Positions 46,701-60,262 of a stretch of DNA of 64,000 nucleotides are shown piece after piece (positions within the stretch are counted from its first letter, which is position 1; every line of letters begins with the position of its first letter). The notes beneath the pieces were generated by a model, which was given only the letters and a program-made list of their open reading frames with translations, searched no databases and was not told where the DNA came from. The stretch comes from Cyanoderma ruficeps (lineage: Eukaryota; Chordata; Aves; Passeriformes; Timaliidae), in NCBI GenBank assembly GCA_008694505.1, contig VZDJ01001050.1, positions 186,001 through 250,000 on the forward strand. The letters are read 5' to 3'. A program made the translations under genes and the position numbers.

Positions 46701-49700
46701 GCCAAATCATGAGCTTATTGTTCAGGTGATCCCAAAAAAGCCACAGTCAAACCTTTATGCATTGCTGTAATCTGTTTTAAACAATATATATTGTACAGGA
46801 AATAATAGTTTATTAGAATTTATCTAATAAGAAGGAATGAGATTATACTGCATATTTTTTGTTTCTAATTTCAAATTTAATATGTCACTCAATAGACTTG
46901 ACATAGAATTCCAAGCCTTTCTTAACAGACCTTCAAATAATATTGTAATATGTAAATTTCAAATTTATAAAAGTAATTTAGGTTGACTCAGTCCACATAT
47001 TACTATAATTGCAAGGGTAAATCTCAAATTGCAGTGAAAAGGAAGAAAATATTTCTGTGGTCATTTTGAAATATTATAGCACCTTTGACCATGGGAACCT
47101 GATATCCGTAGCATCCTCATGAGAAAATATAATAAATAGTAATATGATTAAGGCACTCAGGAGTCTGATTAACACTCATCATAGATTAAGTAGGCAAACA
47201 TACGAAATTGAATTACAAACCCCATGTGAAGGGCAAAGACTCATCACAGTCCCATTATCCTATGTCCTTGAAACTACTCAATATAGATGCATGGAAAATC
47301 TGAAAGTCAGGAAAACACATAAGCATAGGTCTTGGAAGGCAGAGGAGAGAGCTTTCAGTCACTTAAAGGAAGATGTGAACTACAGACGGAAACTAAAAAC
47401 AAAGGAGGAGAAAGTATGATGGCTAAAATTAGAAATCTTCTGAAAATTGGGAAATAGGTAGGAACTGTATTCATCATAGAGAGGATGATGCTTGCCATGA
47501 AAAAATTAGTAGTTTGAATTAGTAGTTTGGAAGATATTGATTACTGACATCAAAAAGCCTTTTTGTTTACCAACAAAACTAACCTTCATTACAGAGAGTT
47601 GTATTTGCCTTCCATCTCCCTGGCTACATGAATGGGCACAAAACTTGTATTTGACAAATAAGACATCTGAAAACCTGTAGAAGTTTCTCTCTAACACAAT
47701 TGACCATGAAGCAAGTTCTTGTCTTAACAGTGCATGTAACATTCAGTGCATGTAAGGCCTTCAAAACAGACGTCAGGAGGGCAAAAATTAATGAAGTTGA
47801 AAATTCATGCTGGCTTTGTTCCAGATCATAAAACTGAAAAGATTTTTTTTTCTTTTAAAATACTAATTCAGCTGTATGAAAATAGGAAAATACGAGTAAA
47901 TTGGTAAATGAATTTTCTCAAACAGTGTATAAGACAGATGAGGAGAAGTGTTATAAATTTCTTCCAAAAGGAACTCAACCAATATAAATAAGCCCTTCCG
48001 CTCTTTGAAATAGAATTTCCTTAATAAAAGCAAATATAGCAGTAAATCCTTTATCTTATTGTCTGTCAGTTCAAGGCGCTTTTCTCTTCTTTGAGAATAA
48101 GCAAATGTTATGTGACACTGTGAATCAAAGTGAGATCTGTATGTTCAAAGCACACTTTCCAATATTTTTTTAACTCTTCACTATAAAATAGCCCTATGCT
48201 GCAGTAGGAAAAGTAATTTTTATCTGATCTCAACATTCTTAACTTTTTATCTTAATATTTTTAAAAGCGCTGTTACTATCATCAGCAGTATGAATCTTAA
48301 ACCATGTAATTTACAGGTTTCATAGCTTAGGTCATAGGTGCAGAAGAATTTAGTTTTGAACAAAGCAGCCAGTGCCTTGCTCAAAAGGAAATGCCAAAAG
48401 AATAATGGCTATATATGTGTGTGTGNTGTGTGTGTGTGTGTGCGTGTGTTAAATTAATTTGATGATAATTCCCATCTCACTTAGACAATTCATACTGGTT
48501 GCTCTCTAGAGATTAGGTGGGCTAAAATTACTAAGAAGTAGAGGTATGCATTACCACATTTACTTGCCATGTTGTAAGGAGTTACAGGCAAATTGCATCC
48601 CAGGTGTGTATCTCTCTGTCCTCTTGCTGCCTTTTTTCATTCTCCATTCACTACTAGTTTGACAGCAGTCCTAGTTACAGACTGATCTCCATCCATTTAT
48701 CTTCTTTTAAAATATTCATTGCTGGTAAAGGTGCAGGATTGGTGACCCAGCTATGTTGATATTAGACCTCTGTGTATGCTTCAATCCTAAAACATAATTC
48801 TCAGATAATATTTTTTATCAACACACCATGCCAACTTTTTTTTGACCCCTTCAATAGTTTTTGCTTCTTCATCTACTGAGTGTCTTGGTAAGTCTTCATT
48901 TATCATGGTAGTGTATTACAAGAGGACACAGTACACTGTAGGTGAATGTTTTCAACTTGTTAGAATAAGAAAGGCACTGATAATTACATAGAAATAAATT
49001 AAATGAGGCCCGAATGTTAAGAAATATCTGAGGGTGCTGCTGGTACACAGATTTTTCTGCCAGAGTTCATTAAGACCAAGGAAGTCAGTGTATCATGACA
49101 CTCTGGTATTACCCAACTCTGTCACATTTAGTATAGCATGAGCAAAAGTCTATTCCCTTTTAATCAACACATGAATATGTGAGAAAAAAACACCAAACCC
49201 GAAATAACAAACCAAACCAAAATAAGGAATAGCCATTCAAAAGAGAAACAGAAGTAAGCTATTCTGGTTCATATATATTAATACATAAATATGCTAAATT
49301 TTTTTGCGCAATTCCTACAATAACCTGAAGATTAAAAACATTGTAAGAGATTTCATTTCTTGTCCTACAACCAGACTTGCTGAAGTAATATAGTTTCATA
49401 GTATTACAAGAAAGAGTGTTGATTGATTGTAAATGCATTGTCATTCCTTTTGCTGTAGATGTTTGAATATCTCTGTCTGGAAAATCAAGATTATATTAGT
49501 AAACATACTTGGATTTAACTAAAGTAGGCTATTTGTGCTGGATATCTAGTGATCTATATGAGATGAATATATCTCTGTTGTGGATTGATGTAATTTAGCT
49601 GGAATGTGCTACTAAAGCCTCAATGACAATTTATTTCAAGCTAAACACCAAGCCTGAAGAGAAAGCTGACTGCTCTGTTCTTACCTTGAGTATTTTTTAT

Positions 49701-51429
49701 CTGTTGTGAGAAGATGACTTAGCCTTAATAACTGTGAATCTTGAGTAGCAATAATGTGATCTTTAACTGACTAATGTTTAATAGTGGGTCAGAGTATATC
49801 TTGATAGAGCAAGCTATGTAAATGTGATCAATCATTAGTGAGATAAGTACCTTACTAGGGAAACACTGTATGCAGACTAACATCAAAATCTTGAAAGGAC
49901 CATTAATTTAATATTTTTTAAAAATCCCATTACTTTAATAGCAGCACTATTTAGATTTAATTGTCCACTATATTGCATAGTTACTTGCTAGACACAGAAT
50001 GTTAAAGTAGCCTGGCTTTAGTTGATTTACGACAGCTCCTAAACATTATTTAAACAGAATTTCACATTTAATAAGAAACACATTCTGCTTCCTTCTGACG
50101 CAAAAAGAATAAAAAATAAGTCTTAAGTAGAACAGCAGAATCTCTCCACTTTACCTACAAAGAGTTTGTTAAGCAGCGAGTTGAAAATAGGTAGAGCTGA
50201 GAGGCAAGAGAACGGAAGAGTATTTTAACAGTGAAGTAAAACCACAAGTAATGACTTCAGGAGACAGGAGCTAGGTGGACAAGTAAACCATTACAGTTTT
50301 AAATATATGATATTTGGCTTCACCTCCCAAGGAAGAGGTCTGGCATAGATTCAAAAAGGTTTGTCTGGCATGCTCGTGCCTCTGAGAAGGACCACACTGC
50401 CTGATGGAAACAACCACAAAAGCCGCAGTGAGAGCACAGCCTTCCAAAGGCAACAAGAAAGCAACCAGACAGGCAATTAGACCATGCCAGTGCTTGGTCT
50501 TGGCAAAGAGAAGGCAGGCATCTGAAATGGATCATCTGTACACAGGAGAGATGGGCCCAGCAACCAGCAGATGGTATAAAGTAAAGTAGACATCAGATAA
50601 CAGAGGGAAGGATTTTGAGCATGGATGACCTCCTCCTCTAGCACCACTACCATAAACATGATAGAGAGTGTGCACATACTTCTATATATTGAAAATAATA
50701 TTTTTACAGTGCTCATTGAAAACTAAGACAGCTGTGCAAAACATTGCATGTGAAATATAAGACAGATCATGGATTTTTTTTATGTCTGTTCAGTCTGCAT
50801 CCTGATAGCTATTTTGTCATACATGGAATCCTCTTTTCATCTCAGTGTTTGCCAAACAACTCATATTTCAGCATTTTTCCTTGTGCCATATGATAAGCTG
50901 TATTGTAGGCCACATTTCTTTTGTTGTAGATATCTATAGACACAGTGGCTTCTATAAGCATCTGTTTTAAAATACTGCTTTCCCTATTTCACTGTGAGTT
51001 TTCTTACTTGTCTGTTGGGTTGCTGTTTCAATACAATAATTTAAGAAAAGAAAATGAACAGCCACTGATGAAAAAAATAATTAAGAAAAACCAAGAGCTT
51101 CCATATCTTAACTTCGTTGAAAACTGAAAATTAATCCAAACTTAACTGGTCTCCTTTTACATATTTTCTACACAAAAGTACATAGGAATGCTGATTTCTT
51201 GGCTCGTAAAGGAATGTGGTATATTAGAAGACGTGAGTTTAAATAACAAAATAATTGGTTCTAGTCTGTATTTCAGAAGATGGTTCTGAGATGATCTATA
51301 GCACAGTCTTATCAAGCCTAAAGTAAAACATATCACTGCCAGCAAGAAGAAATTTCTGCTTAATTCCATTACATGTTTTCCCAGAAAGTTCTCTTAAAAT
51401 AATCTGATGAACTAGGATCTGGATAAGTG
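43766..51429. other. Long unique AT-rich stretch, no gene recognised
   Basis: Apart from the (GT)n microsatellite at 48414-48449 I see no named repeat. Open frames (45215-45496 minus, 45463-45750 plus, 47144-47419 plus, 50320-50535 minus) are under 100 codons without recognised motifs. A short duplication (GATAAAATGTTG twice near 45390-45422) is present. Confidence 0.55.
48414..48449. repeat. (GT)n microsatellite with one N
   Basis: About 17 GT/TG dinucleotides, interrupted by an N at 48426 and one CG variant. The N implies an uncertain length. Confidence 0.95.
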
Positions 51430-52458
51430 GACATTGAGGTAAACAGAAATCTCTAAATTGCTGAGCACACAGAGTTGCGACCAGCACCACCAGGTCCAGC
51501 TGTAGGTCAGTAGGCAGTGTAGATAACCCAGGTGTAAATACTGGTTCCAACAGTATACAGTATCTTCCTGAATGACCTGCATGGTGGGCCAGAGTGCCCT
51601 CTCAGGAACTTTGCAGGTGAAACAGATTTGGGAAAAGTGGTTGGTAGACCAGGTAGATTTGCAGCAGTCCAGAGACACCCGAGATGCTGGAGTGAGTGGT
51701 TGGCCAACAGAAACTTCTAGAAGTTCAACAAAATGTTGAATGGCAAGCCCTTCTTCTGTTTGAGGAATAAGGACATGCACCAGCGCAGGCTTGAAACTGA
51801 CTGACTGGAGATCACCTTGTCAGAAAATGTTCTGGGCATTCAAACTGTTCATGAACAAGCTAAGTGGAAAAGAATGCCAACAGCCTCCTGGGCTGCATTA
51901 GTCAGTGCATTGCCAGAAAGTCAAGTGAAGTGACTCTTCACCTCCACTTGGCACTGATGAGACCCATCTGACTGTTGTTTCCCTACTGGGTTCCCCAGTT
52001 CAGGAGAGACGTAAACATAACGGAGAGCACAACTGGGCAAAAGGCAGAACTGTGACGATAACAAAGGTCTTGGACTGTCTGTAACAAAAGGAGAGGGTGA
52101 AACTTCTGTGAGCCTTTGGCTTCAAGAAGAGCAGCTCAAGGGGGCTTCAGCAGTTTGCTAATATTATGCATGTCTGTGTGAGAAGAGGACAAAGGCAGAT
52201 TCTTCTTGCTGGTGACCAGCTGCAGAACAGAGGGCTACGAACACAGAAGGAAATACTGGAAATTCCTTTTAAACACAAGAAAAAAAATCCTGAAAATTTT
52301 CTACACTGAATGTGATCCAACAGTGGCACAGGTTTGCCCAAGGAAGCAGCAGGCAAACTCACCTTGGAGATAGTAAACCAGATGCTTGAGCAGATGTGAT
52401 CAGGATGATCTCCAGAAGTACCTGCCAGATTCAGCCACTGTGCAGCTCTGTCACTGCA
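51430..52458 (+). mobile_element. CR1 LINE, about 1 kb, ORF2 reverse transcriptase to near the 3' end
   Basis: The + strand follows CR1 ORF2: the GVPQGS-to-FNIF region is decayed (TACTGGTTCCAACAGTATAC, then an LNDLHGGPE-like segment at about 51560-51600), followed by a NRNF-KFNK-like stretch near 51710, then CCAACAGCCTCCTGGGCTGC (51878-51897), a segment encoded near 51960 with PSD-like sequence, and finally CAGTGGCACAGGTTTGCCCA and GATGATCTCCAGAAGTACCT at the 3' side. Terminal 8-bp units are too diverged to call. Stops and indels are frequent. The minus-strand open frames across it are shadows. Confidence 0.88.
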
Positions 52459-55400
52459 TGAACATGATGGAGACCCATCAGTTAGCATACAACTCACAAT
52501 TTTTTTGAGTGATGCTGAATGACAGAACCATGCAATGCATATTTGCCACTAGATCCCACTTTTCTGGGTACCACCATTTACCACCATGGCATGTGCCATC
52601 TAAATGGATCCAGGTACAAATCTGTTAATAGAGGTTCAATGTAGCTTTCATCTTCCATTAAATAAGCATGAAATTCTGGTGAATAAGATATGTATGAAGA
52701 CTGCAGAATAAAGCATTCGAAATATTTTCTAAAAGAACACTGAAATACCAGTATAAACAGGGCTGCAGAAGAAAGTTACAGTGTATTCCACAGGTAGGCA
52801 AATAAACTCTAGAGGTCTGCAAGCTGTAGAGTTTATTTATTTATTTCTGCCTTATAGCAGTAGTACTTACATACATATTTCCAGTCTCTACTTTACTGGG
52901 AAAGTCTTTAACCATGTGATATTGTGAACAACGCTTATCCTAAATTATATCCTTTCTTATTTATTTTTCCTTTTCATCTTTCACAGTGCCATTTTTGTCT
53001 TTCAAATATCCCATTAACTTATTCAAAGATATTTTGTTAGCTGTAAAAGATGAACAGAATTGTAATATGCATTTTTCTGCTAAAATTTTTCTAATTTCAC
53101 ACATTTTTTTGATGTCACTACTTAAGATTACTTGAAGAAACTCAATTTTCAGATAGCAAATCCAGACTTGTTGAAGAGAAAACTAAACACAAGACCAAAA
53201 CAAAAAGTTGAGCAACAAAAACCTGAATGTCTAGTCAGACAGTAGTCTCCTATGAAGCTGCCAATGAATTGTTTCTTCTTCCCTCTGGCCACAGTTATTG
53301 GCTGATAAGGCTTACTTTCTTCTTTACTGTCCAGCTCGTCATATGTGGCAATTGGACAAGCATGTCTGCAATATGGAATACCGTAAAAATCTTAGTTTCC
53401 TTTGCATGGAAGTCCCATGCTCATCACTGCAAAACTTGTAGGAGAAATAAAATACAAGAACAGAAGAAGGTTGGAGTTGTGAGGTCATCAGAGTGGACCT
53501 CAGTGCCTTACTAAATCACTCTGGTGCAAATACACAATTTTTCCTTTTTAAAACTGACATAGAATGTAGATGTCGGTTTGAAATTCTGAGTTAATCACAC
53601 TAATGGTTACTTAAATTCAGAGTAGCAAGACATATTTATTTTAGTTAGAAAATTCCAAATCACATGCAAGCTGGAGAAGCTATACCTTATGTGTGATTCA
53701 TCATCAGATTTAGAATCAGGGCCAGGACTTCCTGCAGGAGTAGAAATGCACAAGACAGTAAGAATACTCAGTGATAATTCGTACGTATATGTACAACACC
53801 ATTCCCTTTTTAGAGAGCTGGTATGTTAAAAACCAAGAATGGTTCTGTGGAAAAAAATTCTGACTCAGTCTGGGTGAAGACAAAACTCGATGATGTATAG
53901 TTACAGAATATGATTAAGGTAAGGAACAACCAAATAGGGAAAACATGTGCCTTTTTAAGCTTTAGCAGACAAATAGGAAAAAAACACAAACACAAAATTT
54001 GTGCTGTTTCTACAAAACTGTATACAACACCTAAGTTTCATAGTTCATACTATTTTCTTGTAATGTAGTTTATCTCACCTGACTAATCCTGTTAGTCACA
54101 GGTTTCTGCATTTATTTCAATGGCTCTTTAAGATTTGCAAAACAAAACACAACTTGGCCATGCTATTTTTCAAGAAATAGCTATAATCATTCTGACAATA
54201 TTTGTTTATGTATTTTTCTTACACAATTTAACAGAAACACTTAAGGCACATGAGGGATAATATCTTTTTTAATTAGCTGAATTTTTTTAATGACAGGTAC
54301 AACCACTCCAACCACTTGTTCCCCCAGAAGCTGGCACATATATTCACAGACCTGATTCAGCATAAGTTTTTGTTATAGATGATAAAAGCTTTCTCCCATG
54401 GCCTGTTTAATTGTTTAAGGTGAATTTAGATTGGTGATTCCCATTTCAAATATCTCCCATGTCATTATATACAGCCATTTTTGGATTTCTAGTGTGAGCC
54501 CATCCCCTTCATCATATTGTAAGGGAGCTCTATCTTGCCTATTTTTTACATGATGAGCATCTTCACCACTACCATGACTCTGTAGCAGACCTGAAAGCCA
54601 CGATGATTTTCCTCACTCTATGCTAGTCAGGCACTATGTATAAGATCAAAAAACCTTATGTGATTTTACTTCATGTTGTCTTTTTTAACTTGGTGATAAA
54701 CTTGTAGACGTGCTAAGCTAGTGCAAGAGCAGCAGCACGCGTGTGCAGGTACGTGTGTGCAGACCAGAGACAGAGTGCACACAAAGAATATGAAACAGCA
54801 CCCCTTAGTGCCCAGTTCGATAAGTTACAGCCATTTTAAAAATCTAGAAACGTGTAAAAATTAGCAGATTCAAAGCCTTTGAAAACAAATTTCCTTCAAA
54901 AATAATGAGAAAAAAAAAGTAGAAAAGCACAAACATTGCACCTATACTACAAGACTGATTTAACACACAAAGAATACTGTCGCTGTCCATAAAATCTTAA
55001 AGATATATGTAATTGGATTGTATCAAATGAAAATTTAAAAAATTCTGAAAACAGATCACATTGAGGGTTTTTTTTCCTTACAATTTAGGCTAACATCAAT
55101 ATATATGTATAAAACTCCCATATTCTAACATTAACTATTAATCTAAATCTTAAAAGGATAGAACTTAATTCTACAGCACCTTTAGGTCACTGAGGATAAA
55201 ATTTATTCAGTAGAAAACAAAAGCAGAAATAGGAGAAAATGAAGGGAAATTATTAGGTATTGTGAACCTTGAAAAGAAGTTCTGATTTTCCCATCAGGAC
55301 CTTCAGATTGGTCCCAGTCTGAAGAGCAGCAAGCTGTTGTAACCCAAGCACAACATCAGCCGATAGATGTGCACGAGAGTGTCTGTCTCTTTGTCTTAGC

Positions 55401-58400
55401 CGAACAAAATGCACCAGCTCGGCAGAGCAACAGGGGTCTAGAAGAACATGTCAGGGAGAAAATACACCATCCCATTAAATGCTAACCAATATGATTATGT
55501 TCAGGAGGCATTGTTGGTACCTTGTTCAGTAGGAAATGGTTTTACAAGCTTCTAATTCTAAGAACTAATATTTGTTCCACTGTTGATTTCATCTAAAATG
55601 GATAGTAGTCAAGCTCAGGAACAGACCCACTTGGCTGATATTTCTTGTGTTTGTTTAAATTTTATTGTTTGGGTTTGGTTTTTTTTCATTAAAAATACTA
55701 CATTTAATGTTCTCAGAAATACCAAATCAAGACCAGGGAAATTATATTCTCTTACTACACTTAGCATTTCCTCCCTACTATTTGTCATGACTATCTGTGA
55801 CTTCTGAAAAACTTTGGTTTTTCTTAACACCAGCTAGCACACTGCAGTTTTGAAATGTGCACTGCCTTTGGAACTTAATGCAATACCAACTTGTAGCACA
55901 CATAAGGTTGTACATATCCCAGGATGCTGAGAATAGCCTTTCCTTATTTCAGATGATCTAAAACCATACAGAATTCAGAATTTCAATATCCCTCAAAATA
56001 TAATTTCTGAGATTGTTAAACTACTGAACTAATCCTTTTCATGAAATTCTGTAAGGCTTTATTTTTAAAAAAGGTTGAACTATTTGTTTACAAAATAAAG
56101 TAGAATAAAACCTAAAGAAAAGGCTTTATTTCCTAAGAATACTGATCTGATTCAGGATGCAAAACAAAATACACAAGCAAATGAACATAAAAGATTTCAA
56201 TTCTGACAAGAAATGGGATCAGGTTCAAGCTTGCATATTTCTGGAAACCCTGTGGTATGTATGACCATTCCTATATCTAAACTGTATGTCTTGAAATGTA
56301 AGCTCAAAAAGAAATCAACAATATTGCACTTATACGAATCAACTTTTGTTCTATTTATTTATTAATTTAAACTTGACAAATAAAAATATAAAATGAAGGA
56401 TGCAACTAACTAAATTACAAGAACTAAATAAGGCAATAAGTGCAGTTTACTCTATGAACTGTAATTTTTTTTTCCTGATGTAGGTAAAATCCAGGTCATT
56501 TATTCTCAAAATCAAAATGAGATACTGCAAAACAAAGGACATACTCAAGCAATGCATACATAGCTGCTCTGCTTTAAAAACAATGATCTACTGTACTTAG
56601 CCAATTTTTTTTCACCTTAAATACCGATAACCTTGTAGCTAGCCTCTAGGCAGGTTAAATAACTCTCATTAAAAACATATCATGAGCACTATTATACAAT
56701 CCTATTGTATACTTCTAGAAAGAAAAAGTTTGCAGAATTCATCTTCAGACAGAAGTTATGCCTCTGAATATGACATTTTGAGGCTTTGAAGCTTTGCTGC
56801 TGAGGTTTTCTCATGTGAAAATTAGCTTTAGTGTAAAATGTTAGGGTTCTTATTTATTCTGAAGCAATTTTCTTACTCTTCAGAGTGTTCAACCATAAAA
56901 ACTTCAGTAAAGGTCTTCCAGTAGGAATACTGCATACTGACAAATTGAAACATCAAGTTAAAGATAATAATTTCCTCCTTTTTTTCCCCCACCAAGAAAT
57001 TAAGTTTCTAAACTTTGCAGACTTCACAGTCTTTCCCACTGCTGTGCCTGTATATTATAAATCTAAAGTAAATTATAAATGCTTACTTTACAAGAATTAA
57101 ATTAATAAAGGAAACCAAAAAGTTTTTTTTTCCTATAATCAATTTCAGCTACAATGGCATAATAAAAGGTAGGGAAAATTGAGCAAGTACAAGTCCTAGA
57201 GTTTCATTATGAACCATAAAAGTACTTTAAGAGGAATTTTGCCTTTCCACAGGAAAAGTGATGTAATGCTCTAGCTACCTTGAGAATTACAGGGGTTAAA
57301 AAAACCTTATTGCAATTAGCTATCAGAATCCTTTTCATAGCTCTCTTTGGATCAAGATAAAAGAAAACATAATTTTCTAATTGTCGGATTATTTTCAAGG
57401 CATCTTCCAGGTAAAAGATTTCATTGCAAAAGATTTATGGATAAAATATTTATCCTGATTGAAACCTTCTGTGCTTAAGCATAGACCTTACAGTCATTAG
57501 AAAGTAACTCCTAGAAATGTGTTTTGTTCTACTAATACTATGTAATTCATTATTCAGTTACAGTATAAGTTGCAAGAACAATTATTTTGCATTGAACCTC
57601 TCATGAGTACCATAAGTCTTCCAAACACAGAGGAGATAAGAACTAATTTGAATACTACAAATTTCTTGACAATGGTCTACTTTTTAGTTAAACCATGGCA
57701 CAAATTAAAATGTACCTATAACATGCAAATTTGCCTGGAATTATATGAATTCTGTTAAGTTTAATTTGTTAAAATGAAATCAAGTTTTAAGTCATTTGCA
57801 GAAAAAGTTTAAAGTACCACATTTACATTCTCTAAGGATACCAAATAATTATAAAGAATGAGAGATTGCTTGGTATGTAAAAAATGCTGGTTTCCAAAAT
57901 CTCAAGATTTTATTACATAATGAGAACAAGAACATTCCATGGTCTGAAATACATGTGGAACAGATGATAAAACTCAAAGAAAAGATAAAGACATGACATT
58001 AATATCAAGATATGATACAAAGTCAACATTGTCCAACACATGATAAACAATAACTTGTGCTAAAAGGAAGTAAACAGCTACTCTAAAGGAAAGAAAAGAT
58101 TTCATAATTAATGATTTTACATTACTGTTTTGAACTTAGATCTGTATTGTGTCACTTCATTACATTGTTTTCTATTGTGTCTGTGTTTCTTCACTTCAGC
58201 TCTTAGATATTACAAGCAAAATACTAGTATTCATCCCAGATACTTGCACTTAAGTAGCAATTTTAACAATTTTACCAGTAGTAGTTTATTCTGCTTATGT
58301 CAGTGTTATGGGACCATCTAATGGAAGACCTTGTGATATGCAACATTATAGGTAAGAATTTGACAGAGTAAAAAATTTTTGGCAGAATTTCTCAGCACAC

Positions 58401-59914
58401 AAATTCATGATAATAAATAGCTGAATTTAAAAAAAAAGAATTTATCAGTTTTTCAAAACAAATATAAATTTAGTACTGGTTTTGGTTGATTTGCTATATA
58501 TACATCTTCTATGTTGATAAATGAAATCTGGAAAATACTTGAGGAAGCACATTAAAGAATCTACAACAAGCTACTGTGTCACTCATTAGCAAATTCACAC
58601 AACTTTTAGTGGGAATAAGTACCTGGAGTTGAAAGCAAACTTAATAACTATGTGACACAAAATCTACTTCTTAGGTCTTGCCAAACTGAGATGCTCTAAG
58701 AGATAGGATGAAGATGCCAAATTTGTAGCTGGAGTCAAGCTTCCTTTAAGGACGTGGGATCAATACCGAGTAGTGAGTGCCTCAGCTTATTGGACCTCTC
58801 AGCATTTTGGAATAGTGATCTAAATTGCTTTAAGAGAACGAGCATGAGCATAGCTTGAGAGGCTGAGTGATGTGTTCTTTTCACAATTATTTAAAAAACC
58901 ATGTAGTTTTTACAATTCGTGTAGAAAACCATCACAACAGATTGTGTGACTTGGATCACATTCTTGTTTTTGCAAAAGGATAACTTTACAATTTTTAAAA
59001 ATGTATTCTTCACTAAGTGTTTTCTACATCCTAAAAAAAGGTATTGTTTTGGTAATAAGTCTCACTTTGCAAATTAAACACAGATTGAAAGACACTGGAG
59101 TTGCCAAAAGGCTGAAAGTGACATTTGATTGACAGGGAAGATGTGAAATTGTCTTTTTGCGCCTGAATGTTTTTACAGTCTCACATAATCACTGCTTTTA
59201 CAGTGCGTCCATTATCTGCAGCAGTGTTTTCTTCAGATGTCTTGGAAATTTTTCCTCCACAATTTTTCTGTTTTATAATTTAGAACAGTACAGGGCCCTC
59301 TCCAGGCTGTAGAATGTAATTTGCATGATAAATTTGCAGAAAAAAATGAAGATTTTCTCTAACCCTACACTTTCAAATCCCTCAACAAGATAAAAAGATC
59401 AAGTAACAATTGTCTTCTACAAGGTCTCCTTCTCTTCCCTACTTTTTGTAGTTCTTTACTACTCCAAGTGCTTTTTGACAAGTTAAAAAACCTGTTCAAA
59501 TCTCCAAAATTAATTAATGTGAGTAATATTTTCTAGCAACGTCAATCTTCATCAGGAAAGATGACGAAATAAAATATGAAGCATTTTTGGTTTCTCTGAG
59601 TTTGCTAAGGAATTGTCATGACAAAAAAAATACTTTCAGTGCTTCTTACTGTGGTGTTTGTTTCGATTTTTTCCACTGAAAGAAGATGCTGGTTTTTCCT
59701 ATAGCAAGTATGGTTTTTCATTTCCCATCTGAAAGCATGGAGGTTGGTACTTTATCTGCTACACTACCAATCCGCAGAGATAAGAGTCTTATTTAGTTGA
59801 TTAAAATTAAATTCCAAAGGGATGTGAAGTATGGAAAGCAGTAAGTGGAGAAATAAGAGATCAATGCAGAATTCATCTGACAATTTGCAGTTACTAACAG
59901 CCTATCAACTCAAA
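52459..59914. other. Long unique AT-rich stretch, no gene recognised
   Basis: About 7.5 kb with no gene or repeat family I can name. It includes the hairpin at 52800-52838 and a short GT/CG-rich patch near 54735-54760. Open frames are at most 95 codons and lack motifs. Confidence 0.55.
52800..52838. repeat. Perfect inverted repeat, 12-bp arms, 15-nt loop
   Basis: AAATAAACTCTA (52800-52811) and TAGAGTTTATTT (52827-52838) are exact reverse complements. The right arm continues into a short TTTA run. Confidence 0.85.
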
Positions 59915-59921
59915 CTCAGGA

Positions 59922-60070
59922 AAAAGTGAAAAAATGAAAAATGAAGAGGAAGAAGAAAAGGAAGAAAGAGGAGAAAAAAGAGAAAAGAGAGAAGGGCAGG
60001 GAAGGGAAGGGAAGGGCATGGAAGGGAAGGGCAAGGAAGGGCAGGGAAGGGCAGGGCAGGGCCGGGCAGG
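59922..60070 (+). repeat. Purine tract grading into GGGAA/GGGCA repeats
   Basis: The + strand is almost all purine: first AAGAGG-type sequence, then from 59994 repeated GGGAA and GGGCA units. GGG runs spaced by 2 bases (59994-60016) fit the G-quadruplex consensus, and the mirror-like purine run could form triplex DNA. It leads directly into the GC-rich island. Confidence 0.88.
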
Positions 60071-60234
60071 NGTGATGTCACCCTGAGGGGAGGGGACACG
60101 GCCGGGGGGGCGAGCACCGCCCGCTCGGGGGCCGGACGGGGCCCGAAAGGGCCCAAACCCTGCGGGGAGGGGACAAGGGGACACCCCCCGGACCCCGCCG
60201 GGTGTGGCGGGCCCGGGCTCGGCAGGAGAGCGGC
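60071..60234. promoter_or_regulatory. Very GC- and CpG-rich island in AT-rich DNA
   Basis: About 160 bp packed with CpG and runs of G and C (CCGGGGGGGCGAGC, CCCCGCCGGG), in sharp contrast to the surrounding AT-rich sequence. It begins at an N (60071), next to TGATGTCA, one base away from a cAMP-response element. No TATA box or downstream exon is visible. It may be a small CpG-island promoter, a GC-rich minisatellite, or a displaced piece of GC-rich DNA; the sequence alone does not decide. Confidence 0.45.
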
Positions 60235-60262
60235 GGGAAGGGAAGGGAAGGGAAGGGAAGGA
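60235..60262 (+). repeat. (GGGAA)n repeat closing the GC island
   Basis: Five consecutive GGGAA-type units, matching the G-quadruplex consensus, mirror the repeats on the left side so that the island sits between two blocks of the same repeat. Confidence 0.9.

Noticed and set aside
51412..51780. 122-codon minus-strand open frame
   Set aside because: Antisense to the CR1 ORF2 remnant at 51430-52458.
60073..60080. TGATGTCA as a cAMP-response element
   Set aside because: One base off the consensus and without a demonstrated promoter; noted only as context.
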